From: Cannabis sativa
Lineage: Eukaryota > Streptophyta > Magnoliopsida > Rosales > Cannabaceae
Assembly: GCF_029168945.1 (NCBI RefSeq)
Contig: NC_083602.1
Span: 11,715,850-11,779,849 of the forward strand
Length of the DNA: 64,000 nt
Direction of reading: 5' to 3'
The notes under the pieces are model-generated. The model had not been told where the DNA came from. It worked only from the letters and a program-made list of their open reading frames with translations, and did no database searches. A program made the position numbers and the translations under genes. Every line of letters begins with the position of its first letter. Position 1 is the first letter of the stretch. Below, piece after piece: positions 35,375-46,608 of the stretch.

Positions 35375-35664
35375 GGGAAATTTACAAAAATACTGAAATT
35401 TGTGTTAATTATTACAAAAATACTGTCACAAGGAAAAATTTTCAAAAATACTGTGTTTTTATAAAAACACTAGTAAAACACAAAATATAACAACTCAAAA
35501 CAACAGTAGAACAACTAAAAAATACCAATAGAACACCAGTGAAAACTTAACACAGTATACTGCAATATGAAACTTATAAAAAAATACAGTAAAAAAGTAA
35601 AAAATACTGCCTGACAGTACTTTTGTAAAAAAATTACAAAAGTTAGTATACCATATAAATTTCC
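35375..35664. mobile_element. Foldback MITE, possibly Mutator-related
   Basis: The left end is GGGAAATTTACAAAAATAC; the right end complemented is GGAAATTTATATGGTATAC. Further inside, TTATTACAAAAATACTGTC pairs with an inverted relative near 35610-35640. The ends resemble those of the larger element at 36805. The flanks CTATATATA and ACGTATATA share only part of a possible 9-bp duplication, so boundaries are tentative. Confidence 0.5.
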
Positions 35665-35692
35665 ACGTATATAAATATTTATAGCCTTTAAT

Positions 35693-36390
35693 TAAGGGTG
35701 TTCATAAAATAGCCGATCCAATCCAATCCGCACGATCCAATCCAATCCAATCCGCAAAGTGCGGATATCAGCACTTGTGCGGATTGGATTGGATTGGAAA
35801 ATTCAAAATCCGCACTTGTGCGGATTGGATGTTGATTGACATGTAAAAGTAACCGATCCAATCCGATCCACACATATTTATAATAAAATTAAAAAATTAT
35901 ATATATACAAATAACATTTTAATGTAAAGAAAATAGTAATTTAAAAGTCTAATACATATAATACAATTATATTGCAAAACTTAATAGATAAAATGTATAT
36001 TCTATTCTTATATTTTTTTTCTACATACAATTTAAAATAAAATTAAATATTTTTTTATATATACAATTTTTTTTTCTTCCTTTGAATTTGTTATTTGTTA
36101 TTTTATTTATTTAATGTGTTGTTGGAGACATAAAATAACTATAATTTGTTTTATTTTGTTGCTAGTTATGTGAAAAAAAAAATATTTTTTTCATAAATAT
36201 TAAATAATGTAATATTAAAAAGTAACCAATTCAAAATAACCGATCCAATCCGTACTTTTGCGGATTGGATTTGAGCTATTGTGCGGATTGGATTGGATCC
36301 AAAATATAAAATCCGCACTAAGTGCGGATTGAATGTTGTTTGACCAAAAAAATACAGATTGGATCGGATGAACAGCCCTGAAGAGCCCTA
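35693..36390. mobile_element. hAT-type non-autonomous element with 8-bp target duplication
   Basis: CCTTTAAT occurs at 35685-35692 and 36391-36398. The element starts TAAGGGTGTTCAT and its right end complemented starts TAGGGCTCTTCAGGG, then CTGTTCATC. Both ends carry arrays of GATCCAATCC and TGCGGATTGGATTGG in both orientations, the subterminal repeats often seen in plant hAT elements. The 698-bp body between is AT-rich and non-coding. An 8-bp duplication fits hAT. Confidence 0.78.
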
Positions 36391-36804
36391 CCTTTAATGA
36401 TATACTCTTCTACTTCTAAAAGAAAATGCTCACTTGCAATAAGTTGGGCCTTCTTGACAATTAAGGCCACAAGACCTTTCATCACTTTTTGGGATCAATT
36501 TTATAATATGAACTTCTAATTTGTTTCAATACGAAATTATATATTTGTATTGTATCAATTATACAACAGTCAAAATTATTTTAATTAAGATGATAATGCA
36601 AGCAAACCATAAAAGATTGACATGTATCATAATTATAAAGATATGATAATCCTAAAGCTTGGTCCATCTGAAATGTAACAATATGTACGTTAATATGATG
36701 AATTCGAATTGGAAAGGACCAAAAAACAAAATCAAGTGTCCAATTTTATAACTTAGCTTCCTTGAAAGGTAGTGATGTTAAACATCGGCCAAGTAGAAAG
36801 GTCT

Positions 36805-37559
36805 GGGAAATTTGAATTCCCATACCTACATAACATTATAATTTTTTTTTTAAATGCATACTTATTAAAATTTGCAATGTATGACCATTTTACTAATTTT
36901 CCAAAACTACCCCTCCCATTTGTAAATGCTCAGCCGACTCTCACCCACCATCAACCCCAACCCGAACCACCCTCACCCACGAAAACCCTCACCCACGATC
37001 AACCCCAACCCGAACCACCCTCACCCGCGGCGTCGACTACCCTCACCCACGATCAACCCCAACCCGAACCACCCTCACCCACGAAAACCCCAACCCGAAC
37101 CACCCTCACCCACGAATTCCAACCCCAACCCGAACGACGGTCGAAGCCCAGGTCACCGCCGGTCCCACGAATCCCAGGCCCCCTCTTCATCGCCGGTCCA
37201 TCAGTTCGAAAACAAAAATAAAAAAAAAATAATAAAAAAAAAAAATGAAAAAAGCCCCAGGTCCGATCGTTGGACCCCATGGTCCGACCATCGGACCCCT
37301 CTCTCTTCGTCTCTCTCAAATCGAATGAAGAAAAAAAAAAAAAAAGCCCGGTCCGATGGGTCCGATTGGTTGGACCCCATGGTCCGACCATCGGACCTGG
37401 GGTGTGGGATGCCGAGATAGAGACAGAAAGAGAGATGCTGTGAGAGTTTGAGGGTATTTTTGGGGTTTTGAAAAAAGTGTCATATTTTTGTTAGTTTAAA
37501 ATGTATTGGTTTAAAAATAAAATATTTTAGTTTTTTAAGTATAGAAAATCAAATTTCCC
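36805..37559. mobile_element. Mutator-like element carrying GC-rich gene-like sequence (Pack-MULE candidate)
   Basis: The left end GGGAAATTTGAATTCC and complemented right end GGGAAATTTGATTTTC start terminal inverted repeats that remain alignable over about 110 bp, ending near CTACCCCTCCC (left) and AATACCCTC (right complement). Between them is about 520 bp of GC-rich sequence in an AT-rich neighbourhood. It holds a tandem repeat of CCTCACCCACGATCAACCCC plus AACCCGAACCAC (36930-37135) coding for Pro-rich peptide. It also holds a duplicated GGTCCGAT and GGACCCCATGGTCCGACCAT segment (37259-37298 and 37350-37398). Flanking AAAGGTCTG and AAAGATTTT are at best a decayed 9-bp duplication. The origin of the insert is unknown. 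Confidence 0.6.
36930..37135. repeat. Pro-codon-rich tandem minisatellite inside the Mutator-like element
   Basis: At least three copies of a unit containing ATCAACCCCAACCCGAACCA, followed by CCCTCACCCAC, are separated by short variable pieces (GAAAAC; GCGGCGTCGACTAC). In one frame it reads QPQPEPPSP repeats. Two frames stay open through it, which low-complexity C-rich sequence can do by chance. Confidence 0.7.
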
Positions 37560-38845
37560 AAAGATTTTCTCTAGCAAGACATTTACCCACAACACTAGAA
37601 AAAAAAGGGTCTCGCGTCATTACTCGTATCCAACTCTAACGAATTCGTAATACGGAAATTTAAACAACGTACCTATAATTCTACTTTTATATTACATATT
37701 TACAAAGTTTGTTATCTATTTTAAAATATTTTTCCTTTCACTTGTATTTTTTTATTCAGTAAACAATAGAAAAACAACACTCGGTATTTTTGTTAAAAAA
37801 AAATAGTTAAAATCCGTAATATATATGTGGTTATATAACAGAATTCTTAGTTTATGAGAAATTATTAGGGACCCTTTTTTTTAAATAAAAAAAAAAAACA
37901 AATTATTAGATGTTGCCCGTAAAGGGTCAGCATCTGTAGTTAGTTAAACCTAAATATAATTAATCCATTGCAATTAATAATAAATTTGTTCATATTGTTT
38001 ATTTTTTTATTAAAAATTATTTTCAAATTTTGATATTTAGAATTAGTTAAATTTTAAATATTATTTTAAATTAAATTTGAATGTTTTGATAGTTTAACCA
38101 GATGAGCATTTTCATTAATTTTGAAGATAAATTTAAGACGAATAATAATTTTTTTTTTTAATTATTATTACAAAGTATAATAGTAATTTTTGTTTTTAAT
38201 GGTTTCAAATTTCAATGATTATCACTATATTGAATATTATTAATTTTAAAATTATGATATTAGAAAAAATTAAAAATTAAAATAAAATTAACATACGTGA
38301 CTTGGCACGTAACATCTATTAGTATATAAAATAGATCCATATTTTTATAAATGTTTTGTCTTTTTGGATATTTATAAAAATATTCATTTGTAATAAAAGT
38401 CATAGTAGGCCATTATCGAAAGTTACAGTTATCCAAAACAAGCAATTAGTTTCAAATTAACCCATCAGCAATACTAATCAAGGTAGCCCATTATTTAATA
38501 TCAATTTCACTAAACAAACAAACAGTAATCAATGTACTTATAATTCATGTCTAAAATAAACTCCACATCCTTTCAAACTGAGTATTGCTGTAAGTGACTC
38601 CTAGTGCCCAACACTACTTTATTTTGATGGGTGTAATAATAATACTAAAGAAATTGTTAGGCATTAAAGATAACAAGGTCATTTTGATTATCACTTTCCT
38701 TAAAAGATAAAAAGAAAAAGAAAAAATTAAGCTCTCTTAAGGGCATTGTATTAATGAAAAATTTAAACGTTTCTTCTTTTGAAATTATAAAGCTCATGTA
38801 TATTATTTCACCTACCAAAATGACCCTTCTAAATTCTAATTATAG
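37560..38845. other. AT-rich intergenic stretch, nothing supported
   Basis: There are no coding motifs. Weakly inverted segments around 37900-37930 and 38290-38325 (both containing a TAGATGTT-like core) could be remnants of a very old inverted-repeat element, but the match is too poor to call. Confidence 0.5.
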
Positions 38846-39646
38846 TTTTTTTTTTTTTTTTGTTTTTGAATAATGGTGAATTTTATTAAATCAAATCATC
38901 TAAAACCAAAGATGCAACTACCATAGGTAAAGCATCCCCAGACAAAGTACAATCAGCCTCAACAAGAGAAGATCGCGCCAGAACATGCGCAACCTTATTA
39001 GCAGATCGTTTTACAAAATTAAAAGAAACACCCACAATATCCGAACATAGAGTCAAACATTCAGAAATAATATGACCATAAGGCGAGGCCATATGTTTAG
39101 ACTTTTGAATATCTCTAATGACTATTAAGCAATCCGACTCCAAAACCACATTTGTCCAAGCATTTGCTTTAATCCAACTCAATGCTTCCTTGATGCCAAT
39201 AGCTTCAACCACATGTGGCTTCAAGATACCCATTTTGCTCATCTTCTTTGCTTGTAACACTATTCCGTCAGCCGATCTAGCCACTAGACCAATACCAAAT
39301 CGCCTTTCATTAGTGAAAATTGCACCATCAACATTGATTTTTATTGTAGGGAATTGAGGAGGGGTCCAATGCTCCAAATATGTATCAACCGAGCCATTAA
39401 TCTCATGAGAAGGCTGATTATTTTGTTGGGCATTATACCAATCAATAAAATTCAGCTTTGCTAATGTTACAACATCACTTACCTCCGGTTGTTTAGCATT
39501 CCAAACCAGTTCATTTCGATGCTTCCATATCGACCAACACAGCATTGAAGCCTCCAACCGCTCGGCCATGGTCCACCTGTCTAGCCCTTCCTCGAACCAT
39601 GCTGCAAATGTCATAGCAGCAGCCGCTACAACAGGGACCCGAGACT
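38846..39646 (-). mobile_element. 5'-truncated LINE (RNase H end) with poly(A) tail
   Basis: On the minus strand an open frame (from about 39644; first ATG at 39614) ends at 38886. It encodes the tail of a zf-RVT linker (MLCWSIWKHRNELVW) and an RNase H domain with INVDGAIFTN, VVEAIGIKEALSWI, VVLESDCLIV and a KRSANKVAHVLA motif. These are the Asp, Glu, Asp and His-region landmarks of plant LINE RNase H. After the stop a short 3' UTR leads into a poly(A) tail seen as T's at 38846-38861. The start of similarity around 39645 marks 5' truncation, usual for LINE insertion. RT and endonuclease are absent, so it is dead. Confidence 0.88.
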
Positions 39647-39765
39647 AAAAATACGATAATATAATATTGTTCACCTAACATAATATATTAATACGATAAT
39701 ATTATTCACCTAACATAATATTGTTCACCTAACATAATATATTAATACGATATTTCAGTACATAT
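39646..39765. repeat. Tandem AT-rich repeat next to the LINE fragment
   Basis: AATACGATAATAT followed by TTCACCTAACATAATAT recurs about three times. It continues toward 39765 and then gives way to unremarkable AT-rich sequence up to the copia LTR at 39950. Confidence 0.65.
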
Positions 39766-39949
39766 ACTAAAAATAGAGAATTGTTCATTAAAAACGTAGT
39801 CATAACCATAATATTGCTAAAAAAAATATATGGCTAAATAAATATACTAGTCTCTAAAATTGTAATTTCTTGTGGCTTGTGAGAAGAGAGTTGTAAGGCT
39901 TGGGCGATTGTTCAAACTCTTGGGTATAAAAGGATTTTTTTGGTTTCTC

Positions 39950-40479
39950 TGTTAAAATAATATTCAAGTAAGAGCATTATAATCACTATAATCAAATATT
40001 ATACAATGATGCTCTTATAACTATCGAAGATCCAAGCATTTATTTAGAGCATTAATGGTTAAGAAAACATACCTCCCATATTGCTCATCCCATCATATTG
40101 AGCCATTGTTGAATATCCAAGTCCAAAATACACTAACAATATGCTAGAGAGTGAAGAGTAATCAAGAGACAATTGTGGAGCAAACCCTCTTATGTCTAAC
40201 CATCAACCCTTAACCCCAACTATCCATCCTTAATATATATATATATATCTCATACCCATCTAACCCTAAAGGGTTATCTAGCTTATTGGGTTAATAAGGA
40301 TTAATTTATGGTGGACTATAACTCAATGGGTCAATTATAGTCATATGGGTGCTCTCATGTGCCTATAAATAATTAATAGTTGTTAACCATCCCATTATGG
40401 TTGTATGAGAAATATTAGACACATAATTAATGATTGTGATTATGGTATTATATTAGTCCACAAATAAATAATTCTAACA
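39950..40479 (-). repeat. 3' LTR of the Ty1-copia element
   Basis: It is 530 bp, beginning TGTTAAAATAATATTCAAG and ending AATAATTCTAACA in window orientation. It contains a (TA)n stretch near 40232-40247 that is longer than in the partner LTR. Confidence 0.92.
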
Positions 40480-40839
40480 TTCTCCCACAATATAATCAAT
40501 CACCATAACATTGTCTACCACACATAAGGTAACCAATTAAAAAACGTACATAATATCATATCGATGGGATACATATATTATGTATGAATTGACCTTGACG
40601 ACATTTTAATTCAATAACAATCATTAACAATCAAACCAAACATGCATGAGGTACAATAAAATTGAGACTATGCGCATTCATCTACTTTTGTACATGTCAC
40701 TTCGATGAATAACACATATATGCACACATATGTCAACAATAACTAGAAGTGACTATGATATCATTATGCATGTTCAAAACATAAATCATAAGCATTCCAT
40801 ACAAGATACTAGCATGTCCGATACATAATAATAAAACTC

Positions 40840-42130
40840 CCACTGAGCTCAACAACGTAGGCTCCTAACAATCCCATTCGAGCAACATGCTCTAAAAATA
40901 CACATATGGACAAGCCTTTCGTTAGTGGGTCTGCTAACATGCAGTACTGGGCGTGTATTCAATAGAAATAAGAGACTCTGTAACTTTCTCTTTAACAAAA
41001 TAGTACTTGATGTCAATGTGTTTAGAACGGGAAGTACTTCTAACATTTCTAGAGAAAGCTACTGCTGCGGAATTATCACAATACAATTTTAGCGGCCTCA
41101 AGATAGAGTCCATAATACCCAATGCTGAAATGAAGTTCCGCAACCATATTGCCTGACAAGTAGTCTCATAACATGCCATATACTCTGCCTCCATTGTTGA
41201 GGATGTTGTGAGTGTCTGTTTGACACTTTTCCACGAAACAGCTCCTCCAGCCATCATGAAAATGTAGCCTGATGTGGATTTCTTATCATCCACGCATCCT
41301 GCATAATCGACGTCACTAAACCCAACTATATCAAGAGTGTCAGCTCGCCGATAAGTCAACATATGATCCTTAGAACCCTGAAGATACTGCATGACCTTCT
41401 TAGCCGATTTCCAATGGCTAAGTCCAGGATCACTCAAGTATCTACCCAACACGCCAACAACAAAAGCAATATCAGGGCGTGTGCATACTTGAGCGTACAT
41501 CAGGCTACCCACAACTGACGCATAAGGAACCACTTTCATTTCATCTCTCTCTTTATCGTTTTGTGGATATTGGCCCTTTGAGAATTTATCACCTTTTACT
41601 ATTGGTGCCTTTCCAGGTGAACAAGTGTGCATATTGAATCTTTTCAAAATCCGATTAATGTAAGTCCTCTGAGACAAACGAAGAATACCTTTAGTTCTAT
41701 CCCGAATGATCTGTATCCCAAGTACATACGAAGCCTCACCAAGGTCTTTCATATCAAAATGGTCAGATAACATTTGCTTTGTCTTAGACAACAAATCTTT
41801 ATCATTAGAAGCAAGCAAAATATCATCAACATACAGTACCAAGAAGATGAAGTTGCTCCCACTGACCTTCATATATATACATTGATCAACTTTATTCTCG
41901 ATGAACCCATTTGCAGTGAAAACTGCATCAAACTTGAGATACCACTGTCTTGATGCTTGTTTAAGTCCATAAATAGACTTATTGAGCTTGCAAACCATAT
42001 GCTCCTTGCCAGACTCCTCAAAACCAACAGGTTGAGTCATGTAGATATCTTCATACAAATCTCCATTTAGAAATGAAGTTTTTACATCCATTTGTTCAAG
42101 TTCCAAATCAAAATGAGCAACCATAGCCAT
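40840..42130 (-). pseudogene. Ty1-copia reverse transcriptase and RNase H
   Basis: The minus-strand frame from 42130 to 40934 encodes most of the RT (MDVKTSFLNGDLYEDIYMTQ, YGLKQASRQWYLKFD, catalytic LYVDDILLAS) and the RNase H (DVDYAGCVDDKKSTSGYIF, SSTMEAEYMACYE, KLYCDNSAAV, SKHIDIKYYFVKEK). A one-base shift near 40940 moves the last segment (LADPLTKGLSICVFLEHVARM, here in two parts) to another frame ending near 40840. The upstream stop just before 42130 (TGA in SL-stop-IIMAMV, expected Arg) separates it from the RT N-terminus at 42131-42330. It would copy element RNA in particles if intact. Confidence 0.9.
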
Positions 42131-43957
42131 GATTATTCACAAAGAATCTTTGGTAGAGACAGGTGAGAATGTTTCTTTGAAATCAATACCTTCTCTCTGG
42201 CTATATCCTTTAGCAACAAGTCTAGCCTTATACTTTACTGGCTGCCCACTTGAATCATATTTGATCTTGTAAACCCATTTGCACCCAATGGGTCTACAAC
42301 CTTTCGGTAGGACAACTAAATTCCATACTTTGTTTCACGACATGGAACTTGACTCATCTCTCATTGCATTCAACCATAGCTTAGATTGAGGACTCCTCAT
42401 GGCTTCTTGATAAGTAACTGGTTCAGAAGCGTCTCCCACATCATAATCATGTTCTTGCAAATAGACAAGGTAGTCATCATGAATAGCAGGTTTGCGAGCT
42501 CTCTCTGATCTTCTCAACACCACTTCACCACCCTCAATATCAGGATTTTCATCTTGCATATGATTCTGAGGTTCATCATGAGCTTCTGTTGGAATTTATT
42601 CAATCACATGATCAATAGTAGGAGCGGAAGCAGAAGCAACAGGTACAGGGACATAAATACGTTCTTCCCTGAACACAATTTCTCTTGCCCCTTGACTTGA
42701 ACCAAATTCATCTTCAAAATAGACAGCTCTATCTGATTCTATCACTCTGTTGGTGTGAGAGGGACAATAGAATCTAGAACCCCTCGAACCAATAGTGTAG
42801 CCTACAAAATAGCCATTGATAGTCTTCGGATCAAGCTTCTTAGATTGTGGGTTATAGGGCCTTACTTCAGCTTTACATCCCCAAACATGAAAATGACACA
42901 AACTCGGTTTCTTGCCTGACCACAATTCGTATGGTGTCTTTGGGATGGACTTGCTAGTCACTTGATTCAAGATATAAGCAGCAGTCCTTAATGCCTCACC
43001 CCATAAAAATTCAGGCAAGCTAGAATGAATCAACATACAACGTACCATGTCAAGAAGTGTGCGATTCCTTCTTTCAGCAATTCCATTTTGTTGGGGTGTC
43101 CCTGGCATTGTATATCTTGCATCAATACCACATTCCAACAAGTATTTGGCAAAAGGCCCGGGGTTCCTTCCAGTTTCATCATAACGCCCATAATACTCTC
43201 CACCTCTATCCGAATTGACAACTTTAATCTTCTTTCCCTTTTGAAGCTCAACTTTCGTCTTGAAAATCTTAAAAGCATCTAAAGATTCAGATTTTTCACG
43301 AATGAGCTCAACATGACCATATCGGGAAAAATCATCAATGAAGGTGATAAAGTATTTATAACCACCCATAGCAGGTGGAACAAAAGGCCCACAAATATCA
43401 GTATGAATAAGCTCTAACACATCTTTAGACCTGTCTGACTTACTCTTTCTAACCTTGGCAGTAAACTTTCCTTTTATACAATCAACACAGGCAGTAAAAT
43501 CAGAAAAATCAAGATCCTGAAGCACACCATCTTTCACCAATCTCTCCATTCTATCTCTAAAAATATGACCTTAACATTTGTGCCAAAGCATGGAAGATTT
43601 CAAATCTGATCTTGCACGTTTAGAACCAACAACAACATTAAGAGAAGAAGAAGAAGGACAAGAGGGAGAAGTAACAGGAATAACATCAAGTAAATCAAGC
43701 TTATATAAGTTTCCACATAAAGTTCCATTTCCAATTAACATAGAGTCATGATACAAAGTCAGTTTTCCAATTCCAAAATGAAGACTATAACCTAGTCTAT
43801 CCAAAATAGATACAGAGATCAAATTCCTCCTAATAGAGGGTAAATAAGCAACATCATGCAACTCCAAAAAATGCCCAGTATTCAGCTGTAGATTAACAGT
43901 CCCAAAAAATTCAACTCTGAATTTAGTATCGTCTGCCATGTATACATACTCCTCCAA
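42131..43957 (-). pseudogene. Ty1-copia protease end, integrase and RT N-terminus with in-frame stops
   Basis: In one continuing frame the minus strand reads the end of the protease/GAG-pre-integrase region (43957-43571, with LHDVAYLPSIRRNLISVSIL and MLWHKC). A stop precedes GHIFRDRMERL, and the integrase follows: CVDCIKGKF, DICGPFVPPAMGGYKYFITF, IDDFSRYGHVEL, VVNSDRGGEYYGRY, PGTPQQNGIAERRNRTLLDM. The integrase has its DDE residues. A stop follows at 42593-42595, then the linker RRSERARKPAIHDDYL, another stop near 42332, and [20 protein letters not shown]. Stops keep the same frame throughout, so the damage is nonsense substitution, not indels. Confidence 0.9.
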
Positions 43958-44971
43958 CCTACTCGACCTTCTTCAACTTGTCACTGCCTGCAAAGAATTC
44001 GTAACATGAATTGTAGCACCAGTATCTAACCACCAAGTGTTTGAGGGTACATCAATAATATTGGATTTCAAACAAACCATCACAAGACAATTACCTTTCT
44101 TCTCTAAGTGAGCTTTGAGCTTTCGGCAATCAACTTTTTTATGCTCGAAGCATTGACAAAAGTTGCACTAACCTTTGAAAAACTCATTCTTATGACCAGT
44201 TGAAGAAGAGCTTGCTTGTCCATTTCCCTTAGGATTGGTGGCTTTCTTCTTATGAAACCTTTGGTCACTAGAGTTGTTGGGAGTGAACTTTCTCTTGTGA
44301 GAATTGTTTGGATTGGTCACCATGGAGATACTTCTTGCTCTCCCCTTTTTCATGTCCTCTTCTTCTTTGGCAAGAATAACAGTCATCTCCTCAATGGTCC
44401 ACTGCTCCTTTTGAGCATTGTAGCTTGATCTGATCGAATCAAATTGAGAAGGAATGGTTTCCATTACAAACCACACCATGTAATCCTCACCAAGATCCAA
44501 TCTCACGCCCTTAAGCTTCTGGTAACAACCCATGAGCTTGTCGATGTGAGCTCTAATGTTACCCGTATCAGCATAGTTAGTGCGATGGAACAAAGTTAAG
44601 CACTCATTTTTCTCATTCTTTAAGAACTTCTTATACTTTTCCTTAATGGCAGCAAGAAAATCTTTTGCATTTTCAGTTTGAGGAATACTATCACGAATGG
44701 ACTCATCCATGTGATACCTCATAAGCATCAAACAACAACGATTGGAATGCTCTCAATCCTCATAGGACTTCTTGTCCTTTTCAGTGGTATCCTCAGCGGG
44801 TTTAGGCGGTGCATCCATTCTCAAGGCCAAGTCCATTCTCATGAGAGTCAAATTTAGCGTGAGGGATTCAACCCACTGCTTGTAGTTGGTTCCATTTAGC
44901 GTCAACATGGCAGAGTTTCTTGGAACGCTTAAAGCTGAATGAGAAACAAGAGCAATAACTATTAAATGCAT
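43958..44971 (-). pseudogene. Ty1-copia gag, zinc knuckle and protease start
   Basis: The frame starts at 44971 with a Gag (LTLNGTNYKQWVESLTLNLT), a stop at 44750-44752 where Trp is expected, then MRYHMDESIRDSIPQTENAK, KYKKFLKNEKNECLTLF and DYMVWFVMETIPSQFDS. A CCHC-like knuckle, CNFCQCFEHKKVDCRKLKAH, follows a stop at 44165-44167. Its usual GH is replaced by EH and the pattern is slightly altered. The protease active site WWLDTGATIHVTN is near 44000-44030, followed by a further stop near 43975. Gag would form the particle and package RNA. Confidence 0.88.
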
Positions 44972-45570
44972 GTTATAACAAAATCATGTCATTTGTGCTC
45001 TTTTCTCATAAATGAATGATTGCAAAATAACAAATGATCATCATGCATGCTAGAGTTCTTTAGACAAAACAATAAAATAGAACTCATACACATGTAAGAA
45101 CAATCTATTAAATATTATAATCAAATACATTAATTTTCTATCGAAAGGATAGATAAATTGTGATTCATAATATTTAATAAATTTTCTTTACAATATTAAG
45201 CATCCTTAGCAAGCAATTATTATCGATAGGATAATTAAACATATAAGGATCTTAATGAAATTTCGAAGGAAATTACAAAATTTAAATAAGTTAATATTTA
45301 AATGTTCCTCATGACCAAACAATTCCATGCTTAATCTTACGATAGGTAAGAAAATAAGCACTAATTGTTAGAAAAATAAATAAAGTTTATGCCACAATAC
45401 AAAAAATTAATGACCAAATATGAATAAAATTCATGAATTAGTATTGTGCATACAAGTAAATGATAGAAAAATTAAAAATGGAACAAAATGGTGAAAAATG
45501 GCCCAAAATAGGTTGTGCACTCGCCCCCACGCGTCTGCTCTTTTTCTTTTTTTTTTTTATCTGTGTCGTA

Positions 45571-45725
45571 CGACGTGTCGTTTTTGATAAACGACATGTC
45601 GTTTGGAGAAAAACTACATGTCGCAGGGTCCAAACGACCTGTCGTTTTCTCGGCTGGGGGTTGAACAAATATTGGTGCGAACGACATGTCATTTTTGCTC
45701 GACAGGGGCAAACGACATGTCGTTT
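45571..45725. repeat. Array of six palindromic 16-mers in the copia leader
   Basis: AAACGACATGTCGTTT is exact at 45589-45604 and 45710-45725. Variants lie at 45571-45583 (CGACGTGTCGTTT), 45610-45623 (AAACTACATGTCGC), 45632-45647 (AAACGACCTGTCGTTT) and 45681-45694 (ACGACATGTCATTT). Each is a near-perfect inverted repeat, and they are spread over 155 bp between the 5' LTR and gag. Unlike the AT-rich flanks, this patch is GC- and CpG-rich. Confidence 0.85.
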
Positions 45726-46167
45726 GGTGTCGTCCCTGTCACCCCCAAATCCCACAGGCAGGTCCGCGGGCCTGCAACCCGGATCGACGTAACCCGAATC
45801 TCGACCCGACCAGATAAACCACCTCCGGCCACCAAAACCGACGCTGCTTGAGGGGTTTTGTTCCATTTTCAACCCTCTATCACAATCCAATACCCATTTA
45901 ATCCAAAAAATTCAAAATAATGGCCAAGGTATTATGAACCCGAAATGGGTTTTCCTCCATTAATGAACTCAACAAAAAATTGCAATCTTACAATACAAAC
46001 ATGCAATAACTGTCCAAAAACTTGAAAAAAAACTCATTCTAAAATTTTAATCTCAGATTATCCATTAATAACATATTAATCCGAAAATTTGTGTTATTAA
46101 TCCGAAAATTTGTTTTTGAATAAATGGGTTAAGCACAACAAATATTAAGCTCTAAAATTAATAGCTT

Positions 46168-46182
46168 TGGCTCTAGATACCA
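46168..46182 (-). other. Primer-binding site of the Ty1-copia element
   Basis: The minus strand reads TTGGTATCTAGAGCC two bases inside the 5' LTR end at 46185. It matches the initiator tRNA-Met site (TGGTATCAGAGCC) with one inserted T. Confidence 0.85.
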
Positions 46183-46184
46183 AT

Positions 46185-46608
46185 TGTTAAAATAATATTC
46201 AAGCAAGAGCATTATAATCACTATAATCAAATATTATACAATGATGCTCTTACAACTATCCAAGATCCAAGAATTTATTTAGAGCATTAATGGTTAAGAA
46301 AACATACATACCATATTGCTCATCCCATCATATTGAGCCATTGTTGAATATCCAAGTCCAAAACACACTAACAATATGCTAGAGAGTGAAGAGTAATCAA
46401 GAGACAATTGTGGAGCAAACCCTCTTATGTCTAACCATCAACCCTTAAACCCCAACTATCCATCCTTAATATATATATCTCATATCCATCTAACCCTAAA
46501 GGGTTATCTAGCTTATTGGGTTAATAAGGATTAATTGATGGTGGACTATAACTCAATGGGCCAATTATAGTCATATGGGTGCTCTCATGTGCCTCTAAAT
46601 AATTAATA
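46185..46608 (-). repeat. Truncated 5' LTR of the Ty1-copia element
   Basis: It begins TGTTAAAATAATATTCAAG like the 3' LTR and runs to AATAATTAATAG, where the 3' LTR continues with TTGTTAACCATCC. Here it continues with TCATATGGGTG and then family-L sequence. About 100 bp of the outer end is missing. Confidence 0.88.

Larger units (their letters stand above)
39950..46608 (-). mobile_element. Ty1-copia LTR retrotransposon with decayed gag-pol and truncated 5' LTR
   Basis: The 3' LTR is 39950-40479 (530 bp; TG and CA ends). The matching 5' LTR starts at 46185 and breaks off at about 46608, about 100 bp short. A primer-binding site TGGTATCTAGAGCC sits just inside 46185, and a polypurine tract GTGGGAGAA on the minus strand lies at 40480-40488. 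Between them gag and pol run in one frame interrupted by stops. Over about 425 aligned bp the LTRs differ at roughly 12 sites plus length changes in a TA repeat. The target duplication cannot be tested because the right end is lost (left flank TTCTC). Confidence 0.92.

Noticed and set aside
36772..37420. Pro-rich ORFs of 149 and 164 residues
   Set aside because: Two overlapping frames are open through the same C-rich minisatellite, which favours chance low-complexity ORFs over a gene.
37900..38325. Possible inverted-repeat element around TAGATGTT cores
   Set aside because: The arms match poorly beyond about 10 bp and no target duplication is visible.
45438..45890. Overlapping ORFs in the copia leader
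   Set aside because: Open frames on both strands arise from the CpG-rich palindrome array; no motif supports a protein.
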